From assembly GCA_035943095.1 (NCBI GenBank), contig DASZCN010000069.1, positions 1 to 14,690 of the forward strand: 14,690 nt of DNA, given 5' to 3'. The stretch's first letter is position 1. Each line of letters opens with the position of its first letter. The position numbers and the translations under genes were made by a program. Below, piece by piece: positions 7,346-13,734 of this stretch. The DNA comes from AG41 sp035943095. Lineage in GTDB: Bacteria > Gemmatimonadota > Gemmatimonadetes > Gemmatimonadales > GWC2-71-9. The notes beneath the pieces are model-generated. The model saw only the letters and a list, made by a program, of their open reading frames with translations. It had not been told where the DNA came from and ran no database searches.

Positions 7346-7768
7346 GAAAAACGTCTGCAGGAGCCCGCCGCACGCTTCCGCCTCGATTCCGCCCACGACT
7401 TCCACCCGATGGTTCAGGCGGGGGTCCCGCAGCAGGTCGTCAACCGACCCCGCCATACCCGCCTTGGGGTCGTATGCCCCGAACACGACTCTCCCCACCT
7501 TGGCGAGCACGATCGCTCCGGCGCATTGCGCGCACGGCTCGAGCGTGACGTACAGCGAGCAATCGGTCAAGCGGTCGGTCGGGAGCGCTTCGAGCGCCCG
7601 TTGCACGGCGAGCAGCTCGGCGTGGGCGGTGGGATCGGCGCGAGCGACGGACTCGTTATGCGCGCGGCCGACGACCACACCATCGCGAAACACCACGGCG
7701 CCGACCGGCACTTCGCCGCTGGACGCCGCTCGACGAGCTTCGTCGAGTGCCGCCGCCATCCCCGCCAT
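7331..7768 (-). CDS. tadA: tRNA-specific adenosine deaminase
   Basis: A zinc-dependent deaminase that converts A34 to inosine in tRNA-Arg(ACG), which is essential for decoding CGN codons in most bacteria. The 145-residue protein has the cytidine/deoxycytidylate deaminase fold: VPVGAVV at 20-26, the zinc and proton-shuttle motif HAE at 49-51, and PCAQC at 78-82 with Cys79 and Cys82 as zinc ligands. AHNESVARADPTAHAE and the C-terminal LLQTFFREQR are typical of TadA. The ATG at 7768 is chosen because the in-frame extension upstream runs into clpB and contains no better start; the ATG at 7759 is an alternative. It follows clpB by 58 nt on the same strand and shares its stop bases with convergent kynU. 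Confidence 0.95.
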   Translation of the reverse strand: MAGMAAALDEARRAASSGEVPVGAVVFRDGVVVGRAHNESVARADPTAHAELLAVQRALEALPTDRLTDCSLYVTLEPCAQCAGAIVLAKVGRVVFGAYDPKAGMAGSVDDLLRDPRLNHRVEVVGGIEAEACGGLLQTFFREQR

Positions 7769-7803
7769 GTCGCGGGGGGCGACGGCCGCGGCCCGTCTGG
7801 TCC

Positions 7804-7824
7804 CGCTCTCCGCTCCCTGCTCCC
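7804..7824. repeat. Three imperfect tandem 7-mers between clpB and tadA
   Basis: On the plus strand the gap reads CGCTCTC, CGCTCCC, TGCTCCC in a row, giving a purine-rich GGGAGC-type tract on the coding strand just after the clpB stop. It is too far (36 nt or more) from the tadA ATG to be its ribosome site. Function unknown. Confidence 0.5.
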
Positions 7825-7826
7825 TC

Positions 7827-10451
7827 TTAGGCACGCGCCGGCTCGGCCACTCCGCCGGCGATACGCTCGAACGTGAGGCGACTGCCGTCCTTCGACCGAT
7901 CCACTCGGATCCGGTCCCCCTCGGCATACTGCCCCTCGAGGACGGCGAGGGCCAGCGGATTCTGCACCAACCGCTGGATCGCGCGCTTCAGCGGACGGGC
8001 GCCGTACACGGGATCGTACCCTTCCGCGACAATCAGCTGCTTCGCCGCGGGCGTGATCTCGAGTGTCAGCTTGCGTTCCGCGAGCAACCGCTGGAAGCGC
8101 TCGATTTGCAGGTCCACGATCTTCGCGATGTCGTCGCTCGAGAGCGGCCGGAAGATGATCGTGTCATCCACGCGATTCAGGAACTCGGGCCGGAAGGTTT
8201 GGCGCAGGAGCTCGAGTACCTTGGTCTCCACCTGCTCCCAGTTCTCCGTGCCCATCTCGAGGATGTACTGCGATCCGATGTTGGACGTCATGATCAGGAC
8301 CGTGTTCCGGAAGTCCACGGTACGCCCCTGCGAGTCGGTCAGCCGGCCTTCGTCGAGTATCTGAAGCAGCACGTTGAACACATCCGGATGCGCCTTTTCG
8401 ATCTCGTCGAACAGCACGACCGCGTACGGCCGCCGGCGGATCGCCTCGGTCAGCTGGCCACCCTCCTCGTACCCGACATATCCAGGTGGGGCCCCGATCA
8501 TGCGGGCGACCGCGTGCTTCTCCATGTATTCAGACATGTCGAGGCGCACCATCGCCTTTTCGTCGTCGAACAAGAATTCGGCCAGGGCGCGCGCGGTTTC
8601 GGTCTTGCCCACGCCGGTCGGGCCGAGGAAGATGAACGACCCGGTGGGCCGGTTCGGATCCTGGAGGCCCGCCCGCGCGCGGCGCACCGCGTTCGCAACC
8701 GCGGCGAGCGCCTCGGGCTGACCGATGACCCGATGCCCGAGCTCCTCCTCGAGACGCGTCAGGCGCTCGCGTTCCGACTCGAGCATCTTCGAGACCGGAA
8801 TCCCGGTCCATTTCGATACGATGTCGGCAATGTCCTCGGCGTCGACCTCTTCCTTCAGATACTTGCCCTTCTTCTGGATCTCGGCGAGCCGCTTCTCCAA
8901 CGTCGTGATCTCTTTCTCGACCGCCGGAATCCGACCATAGCTGATCTCGGCCGCTTTCTGGAGGTCGCCGCGCCGCGTGGCCTGGTCCGCTTCGCCCCGG
9001 AGCTGCTCCAACTCCGCCTTCTTCGCCTGCAGCTTCGCGATCGCGTCCCGCTCGGCCTGCCATTGCGCCTTCATCGCGTTCGACCGCTCGCGCAGCCCCG
9101 CCAGCTCTTCCTCGAGCCGGGCGCGACGCTCCTTGGCCGCCTGGTCCTTCTCCTTCGCCAGGGCCGCGAGCTCGATCTCGAGCTGGACGATCTTCCGCTC
9201 GACCTCGTCGATCTCCTGCGGCAGCGAGTCGATGGCGATCCGCAGCCGGGCCGCCGCTTCGTCCATCAGGTCGATGGCTTTGTCGGGCAGGAACCGGTCG
9301 GTGATGTAGCGGTGTGACAACGTCGCCGCCGAGACGAGCGCGTTGTCCGTGATGCGCACGCCGTGATGGATCTCGTAGCGCTCCTTCAGGCCCCGCAGGA
9401 TCGCGATCGTGTCCTCGACCGATGGCTCGCCCACGAACACGGGCTGGAAGCGGCGTTCCAGCGCGGCGTCCTTCTCGATGTACTTGCGGTACTCGTCGAG
9501 CGTCGTGGCACCGATCACGTGCAGCTCACCCCGCGCGAGTGCCGGCTTGAGCATGTTGGACGCGTCGACCGCGCCCTCCGCCGCCCCGGCGCCCACGAGA
9601 GTGTGCAGCTCGTCAATGAAGACGATGTACCTGCCCTCGGCGGTGGTGATCTCCTTCAGGACGGCCTTGAGACGCTCTTCGAACTCACCCCGGTACTTGG
9701 TGCCGGCGATGAGGGCGCCCAGGTCGAGCCCGACCAGGTGCTTGTTGCGGAGCGACTCCGGCACGTCGCCGTTCACGATGCGTCGGGCGAGCCCCTCGAC
9801 GATCGCGGTCTTCCCGACGCCCGGCTCACCGATCAGCACCGGGTTGTTCTTCGTGCGCCGCGACAGCACCTGCATCACACGGCGGATCTCCTCGTCGCGG
9901 CCGATGACCGGATCGAGCTTCCCCTTGCGCGCCTGTTCGGTGAGATCGCGGGTGAAGCGCTCCAGCGCCTGATATTTCTGCTCAGGCTCCTGGTCGGTGA
10001 CCCGGTGCGCCCCCCGGACTCCCTGCAACGCGGCCAGGAGGTCGTCGCGATCCACGCCCGCACTGGACAGGAGCTGCTTGGCGGTCGTTCCCTTTTCTTG
10101 AGCGAGCGCAAGGAGGAGGTGTTCGGTCGATACGTACGCGTCGCCCAAGCCCTTCGCCTCGTCCTCGGCTCGGTCGAGCAGTCGGGACACCTCACGCGAT
10201 AGCGTGGGTTCGGCGGTGCTCCCCGACTGCTTTGGGAAGCGGTCGACCTCGCGCTGCGTGTCGGCAACGAGCTGCGCGACATTGAGGCCGGCCTTCTGGA
10301 GGAGTGGGACGACGATCCCGTCGTCCTGGGACAATAGTGCGAGAAAGAGGTGCGCGTCGTTGATGACGGGATTGCCACGCGCGCGGGCCAAGGAGGAGGC
10401 CTCCTGCAGCGCCTCGGCCGCCTTAACAGTTAGGCGATCAGGCTTTATCAT
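7827..10451 (-). CDS. clpB: ATP-dependent disaggregase chaperone ClpB (Hsp100)
   Basis: A hexameric AAA+ unfoldase that works with DnaK/DnaJ/GrpE to rescue aggregated proteins in the cytoplasm. All 874 residues fit the family (E. coli about 857). Clp N-domain repeats are at about 1-150. NBD1 has Walker A GEPGVGKT (208-215), pore loop KYRG (252-255), Walker B VFIDE (277-281) and the arginine pair R333/R334. The coiled-coil middle domain, about 410-530, is the ClpB hallmark. NBD2 has Walker A GPTGVGKT (610-617), pore loop GYVG (657-660), Walker B LFDE (680-683) and an arginine finger in FLNR (R760). No ClpP-binding IGF/L loop was noticed, as expected for ClpB. The ATG at 10451 gives the usual short N terminus. 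I found no CIRCE element upstream, and its control is not evident. Confidence 0.98.
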   Translation of the reverse strand: MIKPDRLTVKAAEALQEASSLARARGNPVINDAHLFLALLSQDDGIVVPLLQKAGLNVAQLVADTQREVDRFPKQSGSTAEPTLSREVSRLLDRAEDEAKGLGDAYVSTEHLLLALAQEKGTTAKQLLSSAGVDRDDLLAALQGVRGAHRVTDQEPEQKYQALERFTRDLTEQARKGKLDPVIGRDEEIRRVMQVLSRRTKNNPVLIGEPGVGKTAIVEGLARRIVNGDVPESLRNKHLVGLDLGALIAGTKYRGEFEERLKAVLKEITTAEGRYIVFIDELHTLVGAGAAEGAVDASNMLKPALARGELHVIGATTLDEYRKYIEKDAALERRFQPVFVGEPSVEDTIAILRGLKERYEIHHGVRITDNALVSAATLSHRYITDRFLPDKAIDLMDEAAARLRIAIDSLPQEIDEVERKIVQLEIELAALAKEKDQAAKERRARLEEELAGLRERSNAMKAQWQAERDAIAKLQAKKAELEQLRGEADQATRRGDLQKAAEISYGRIPAVEKEITTLEKRLAEIQKKGKYLKEEVDAEDIADIVSKWTGIPVSKMLESERERLTRLEEELGHRVIGQPEALAAVANAVRRARAGLQDPNRPTGSFIFLGPTGVGKTETARALAEFLFDDEKAMVRLDMSEYMEKHAVARMIGAPPGYVGYEEGGQLTEAIRRRPYAVVLFDEIEKAHPDVFNVLLQILDEGRLTDSQGRTVDFRNTVLIMTSNIGSQYILEMGTENWEQVETKVLELLRQTFRPEFLNRVDDTIIFRPLSSDDIAKIVDLQIERFQRLLAERKLTLEITPAAKQLIVAEGYDPVYGARPLKRAIQRLVQNPLALAVLEGQYAEGDRIRVDRSKDGSRLTFERIAGGVAEPARA

Positions 10452-10478
10452 GGCCGCTCACGGAGGCAACGTCCGTGC

Positions 10479-10499
10479 CCAAGAAGGGTGCCCTTTTGG
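10479..10499 (-). other. Hairpin in the leader of clpB
   Basis: AAGGG (10484-10488) and CCCTT (10491-10495), extended by a G-T pair, an A-T pair and, past a bulged A, two more pairs, form a compact stem in the 57-nt gap before clpB. There is no U-tract on the minus strand, so it may be a weak terminator, an RNA stability element or chance. Confidence 0.35.
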
Positions 10500-10500
10500 C

Positions 10501-10528
10501 AGAAGTCCTTACTTCACAAGGATCTTCT
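10501..10528 (-). terminator. Bulged 10-bp stem-loop over the stop of the small secreted protein gene
   Basis: AGAAG-TCCTT (10501-10510) pairs with AAGGATCTTCT (10518-10528) with one bulged T and a 7-nt loop. The stem includes the last codons and the TAA (10509-10511) of the upstream gene. No U-run follows on the minus strand, so intrinsic termination would be inefficient. The structure is seen; its role is inferred. Confidence 0.35.
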
Positions 10529-10925
10529 TGGTGACCCGCTTGCCGTCGATGACGAGTTGGTAGATGTAGACCCCAGACGCGGCCGGCTTACCGGTATTGG
10601 CTACGTAACCATCCCAGTAGGCTTTATAGGCGCATCCGAGGGGGGTGGGGCAGCTCAGGGCGAGGCTGTCTAAGGGCTTGTCGGTGCCCCGCAGGGTCGG
10701 GATCGCGATGAGCTGGGCGAGCACATTGTAAATCCGCAACGACACGACGGGCCGATGACCCTTCAAGAACAATTCCCCGCTGACCTTGAAGGGAATCGTG
10801 GTCGCCGGGTTGAACCGATTCTGCTGGGACTCGAAGGTTGGGGCCTGAGCGCTAAGCGACCGCGCCCCCCCCATTCCCACCAGCCAAAGCCCGAGACCCA
10901 GTATGGCCCAGGCGTGCCGCATCAT
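10509..10925 (-). CDS. Small secreted protein made of one FlgD-Ig/T9SS sorting-like domain
   Basis: The 138-residue protein has a signal peptide (hydrophobic LGLGLWLVGMGG, residues 9-20; likely cleavage after SAQA near 28) followed by a single beta-sandwich domain. The domain has the marks of FlgD Ig-like or type IX secretion sorting domains: NRFNPATTI (37-45, compare NPFNPxTxI), SLRIYNVLAQLI (62-73), YWDG (103-106), GKPAASGVYIYQL (112-124) and a basic C-terminal KKILVK. In known proteins this domain is the C-terminal tail of a large cargo; here nothing precedes it. Cys92 and Cys98 could form a disulphide in a loop insertion. The ATG at 10925 is chosen because AGGAG lies 6 nt upstream; the next ATG (10922) and a TTG (10928) are alternatives. 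Function unknown. Confidence 0.82.
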   Translation of the reverse strand: MMRHAWAILGLGLWLVGMGGARSLSAQAPTFESQQNRFNPATTIPFKVSGELFLKGHRPVVSLRIYNVLAQLIAIPTLRGTDKPLDSLALSCPTPLGCAYKAYWDGYVANTGKPAASGVYIYQLVIDGKRVTKKILVK

Positions 10926-10931
10926 CAATCA

Positions 10932-10936
10932 CTCCT
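10932..10936 (-). promoter_or_regulatory. Ribosome binding site (AGGAG) of the small secreted protein
   Basis: On the minus strand AGGAG lies 6 nt before the ATG at 10925. It is the clearest Shine-Dalgarno in the minus-strand block and decides between three adjacent in-frame starts. Confidence 0.6.
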
Positions 10937-10980
10937 GTGCGAACAAAAAGGCTTGATTCCGGTCAGTCTCCTTGTTGCTG

Positions 10981-11011
10981 ATCATACCATGAAGCAAGGG
11001 CGCTGATCCAA
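10981..11011 (-). promoter_or_regulatory. Possible sigma70-like promoter for the small secreted protein gene
   Basis: On the minus strand TTGGAT (11006-11011) and TATGAT (10981-10986) are separated by 19 nt in the AT-richer gap (10926-11013) after selB. The -10 match is good, the -35 match and spacing are weak. Confidence 0.3.
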
Positions 11012-11013
11012 TA

Positions 11014-12975
11014 CTACGAGTCGCCTTTCCCGGCTGTCAACCTCGCCAGCACCCGCGCATCGCCGCTCCGACGCGTCACGCCGCGCCGGTCCGCCCATTC
11101 GAGCAGCGGGATCAAGTACTTGCGCGTGAGACCGAAGCGATCCCGCAACACCGCCGGCGTGGCGGAGCCGAGCTCCCCGAGCGCCACCTCGAGTGCGGCG
11201 CGGAACTCGGCCAGGGCCCCCTGTGCCGCGTACCGCTCGCCGTCGACCGGCTCCGCCGCCCCCTCTCTCGCGAGATGAGACAGGAGAGCTCGCACGGGAG
11301 AGCCCGGAAACTCCCGTTCGAGCTCGCCAACGGTGGGCACCTGCCAGCGCGCTTCGACCAACCGCTGGGCGAGCTTGTGCCGCGCATCGGCGGCCCGGGA
11401 GTCGAGCGCCGGGCGCCAGCCGGGAAGCCGCGCGATGCTCCCCGCCACTTCAAACGCGCCTCCCTTACGGACTCCCTCCTGCAAGACGGCATCGATCACG
11501 ACGGGCGGCGCCGGCGCCCCCACCGCTGCCCGGAGGGCCTGCAGCGACATCCCTGGATCAAGCGGATGCTCCTCGTGGTGACGCCGGAGCACATCCGCCA
11601 GCCGCGTCGCTTCCGTCGTCACCGCTTGCCGCTGGACGACGGTGTCTCCCAACGATAGGAGGTCGACCGCCGCTTCGGCGATGACCGCCGTCACACGCTC
11701 TGGCGGCATGCCGAGTCGAACGGGCAGCACGTCGATGGAAAGCCCAATGAGGCCACTCTCCGCGACCAGCGTGGACAGCCGTGCAGGGGGCGACTGATCG
11801 GAACCGATCCCACGACGCCGCAGCCGGGAGCGCCGCGGCGGAAACGGGTCGAGGACCACTCCGCCGCCGATCGTCGTGACCGGAGAGAAGGAGCGCAGTA
11901 CGAAGCGATCCCCACCCCGCGCCACGAGTGGGCCTTCCAAAATCAAGCGCGCGAGCCCGCGTTGCCCGGGCACGATGGCGGAGGTTTGGGCCACTCGGGC
12001 CAGCACTTCCGCGGTCCCGAGGTGCACACGCAGGCGCGTCCGGGACGCGATCGGTCTCTTGGCCGATGGGAGCAACTCCACGGCGGTGTCGAGCACCGTG
12101 GCGGCTTGCCACCCGGGCCCGGTCACGGCCACATGACCGCGGGCGAGCTCGGCTTTGTCCACGCCGACGAGCGCGAGCGCGGTGCGGCGGCCCGGAACCG
12201 CACGTTCCGCAGCCTGGCCGTGGACCTCGATCGATCGCACACGGGCGTCGCGCGAGAGCGGCAGGAGACGGACGGTGTCGCCGACCGCGACGCTGCCACT
12301 CCACGTGGTCCCCGTGACCACGGTGCCCGCTCCCGCAACGGCAAAGACGCGATCGATCGGCAGGCGAAAGAGATCGTCCGCCGGGCGCTCGATCAGGTCT
12401 CGGGCGACACGGCCGAGCGCCGCCCGCAGCTCGTCCAACCCGGCGCCGGTGGTGGTCGATGTGGCCACGGCGGGCTCCCAATGGACGCGGCTCCCTGCGA
12501 GCCGGTTCCCCACCTCGGCTCGCACCAGATCGAGCCACTCTGTCTCGACCAAGTCCCGCTTGGTGATCACGGGAATTCCACGCCGGACCCCGAGCAGCTC
12601 GACGATCGCGAGGTGCTCTTCCGTCTGCGGCATGAGCCCCTCGTCCGCGGCAACGACGAGGAGGGCGACGTCGATGCCGGTCGCGCCCGCGAGCATGTTG
12701 CGCACGAACCCCTCGTGACCGGGCACGTCCACCACGCTCGCCTGGATCTCGTCTCCCAACGGCAACGGCGCGAACCCGAGATCGATCGTGATGCCGCGGC
12801 GCTTCTCCTCCTCCCAGCGGTCGGTGTCGACCCCGGTGAGCGCCTTGACGAGCGCCGTCTTACCGTGGTCGATGTGACCCGCGGTGCCGATTACGAAGCG
12901 GCGGACGGGACCGGCGTCGGGTCGAGAGGGGGGACTGACGGGGGTGGGGCTGGCGTGAGGGGTGGGGGCACCCAC
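11014..12975 (-). CDS. selB: Selenocysteine-specific translation elongation factor SelB
   Basis: A GTPase that brings Sec-tRNA(Sec) to the ribosome at UGA codons marked by a SECIS hairpin. The 653-residue protein shows G1 GHIDHGKT (33-40), G2 GITIDLGF (61-68), G3 DVPGH (83-87) and G4 TKRD (138-141), then EF-Tu-like beta-barrels (about 200-370). The C-terminal winged-helix domains bind SECIS RNA, the last being LTRKYLIPLLEWADRRG (616-632). The start is uncertain: there is no ATG before the FVIGTAGH strand. I chose the GTG at 12975 because GGGAG lies 8 nt upstream; it adds a 23-residue proline-rich leader. The frame stays open further upstream, but only as a shadow of recO. The 5' end overlaps recO by 85 nt. 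No selA, selD or selC is in the window. Confidence 0.93.
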   Translation of the reverse strand: MGAPTPHASPTPVSPPSRPDAGPVRRFVIGTAGHIDHGKTALVKALTGVDTDRWEEEKRRGITIDLGFAPLPLGDEIQASVVDVPGHEGFVRNMLAGATGIDVALLVVAADEGLMPQTEEHLAIVELLGVRRGIPVITKRDLVETEWLDLVRAEVGNRLAGSRVHWEPAVATSTTTGAGLDELRAALGRVARDLIERPADDLFRLPIDRVFAVAGAGTVVTGTTWSGSVAVGDTVRLLPLSRDARVRSIEVHGQAAERAVPGRRTALALVGVDKAELARGHVAVTGPGWQAATVLDTAVELLPSAKRPIASRTRLRVHLGTAEVLARVAQTSAIVPGQRGLARLILEGPLVARGGDRFVLRSFSPVTTIGGGVVLDPFPPRRSRLRRRGIGSDQSPPARLSTLVAESGLIGLSIDVLPVRLGMPPERVTAVIAEAAVDLLSLGDTVVQRQAVTTEATRLADVLRRHHEEHPLDPGMSLQALRAAVGAPAPPVVIDAVLQEGVRKGGAFEVAGSIARLPGWRPALDSRAADARHKLAQRLVEARWQVPTVGELEREFPGSPVRALLSHLAREGAAEPVDGERYAAQGALAEFRAALEVALGELGSATPAVLRDRFGLTRKYLIPLLEWADRRGVTRRSGDARVLARLTAGKGDS

Positions 12976-13733
12976 GGGCGACGCTCCCAGAAATCCAGGG
13001 CTGAAAGGGGGCCCGCCTCGCCCAGGTGATACCGGACGAAGCGGGCGACGAGGCGGCGATGCGCCGCGGCATGGGGCGGGTCGAGCATCGGCAACTCCGC
13101 CGCGGGGTCGTTCAAGGCGAGCAGATCGCGATAGGCCGGGCGAGGCAGCCGCGCGGACGGCTGTGGCAGCGTGGGCTCGCAGCGCGAGCAGAAGGCGCCG
13201 CCTTCGGCCACACTGAACGCCACCGGCGCGTCGCCCGCCGGCTCGATCGCGACCCCGTCCCGCACGCACGTGGCGAGCGACGGCTCGAAGCCGAGCACGG
13301 CGACGAGCCGCCAGATGGCCCGCACGGCGGTGGCATCCGCGCGATCGGGGGAGGCAATCTCGAGCGCATCGAGCGCCGCGAGGAGCGCGTCGTAGGCCGC
13401 CGGGAGAGACGCGGGGGGGGCCATCTTGAGCATGACCTGCGCGAGCGCCGCGGCCCCCGCGAAGCGGCCAACGTCGGCGGCCAGGTCGCGGCGGAGGTTC
13501 ACGAGGTCGAAGGCTCCGAGGGTGTGGAGCTCGCGCGTCTCGCGGAAGTAGAGCTGGGCTACACCCTCGCTCAGGAGCTCGAGCCCGGCCCCGAAGCGAC
13601 TCTTGGGTCGCAACGCCCCCTTGGCGATCGCGCTTTGGACGCCAAGCTCGCGCGTGGCCAGGCGCACGACCTTCGACGTTTCGCTGTAGCGATACGTTTG
13701 CAGGACGAGGGCGGGCGTTGTGACGAGAGACAT
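12891..13733 (-). CDS. recO: DNA repair protein RecO
   Basis: A recombination mediator that, with RecR (and RecF), loads RecA onto SSB-coated single-stranded DNA. The 280-residue protein starts with the family's OB-fold: MSLVTTPALVLQTYRYSETS (1-20), AIAKGALRPKSRF (35-47) and FGAGLELLSEG (47-57). A helical domain with the zinc region follows: Cys156-x-x-Asp159 and Cys182-x-x-Cys185. Many RecO proteins have CxxC at both sites, so one ligand is changed or lost. The core ends near residue 252. The last 27 residues hold 12 prolines and are encoded entirely within the overlap with selB. The ATG at 13733 matches the family start and lies 1 nt after the stop of the propeller gene, without a clear ribosome site, which suggests coupling. 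Confidence 0.93.
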   Translation of the reverse strand: MSLVTTPALVLQTYRYSETSKVVRLATRELGVQSAIAKGALRPKSRFGAGLELLSEGVAQLYFRETRELHTLGAFDLVNLRRDLAADVGRFAGAAALAQVMLKMAPPASLPAAYDALLAALDALEIASPDRADATAVRAIWRLVAVLGFEPSLATCVRDGVAIEPAGDAPVAFSVAEGGAFCSRCEPTLPQPSARLPRPAYRDLLALNDPAAELPMLDPPHAAAHRRLVARFVRYHLGEAGPLSALDFWERRPWVPPPLTPAPPPSVPPLDPTPVPSAAS

Positions 13734-13734
13734 G

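Noticed and set aside
7464..9317. 617-codon open frame on the plus strand
   Set aside because: It lies antisense to clpB and tadA, whose conserved motifs are unmistakable. Its translation has no recognisable domain, and long antisense frames are expected at this GC content.
10452..10508. CIRCE (HrcA) operator before clpB
   Set aside because: I looked for TTAGCACTC-N9-GAGTGCTAA and found no match; the hairpins present have different sequence and spacing.
11962..13029. 355-codon open frame on the plus strand
   Set aside because: Antisense to selB and the end of recO; no domain-like sequence, and the minus-strand GTPase motifs explain the DNA.
12976..13269. N-terminal extension of SelB to 751 residues
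   Set aside because: The added part is Arg/Pro-rich low-complexity sequence that simply shadows recO; SelB proteins begin close to the FVIGTAGHIDHGKT strand.
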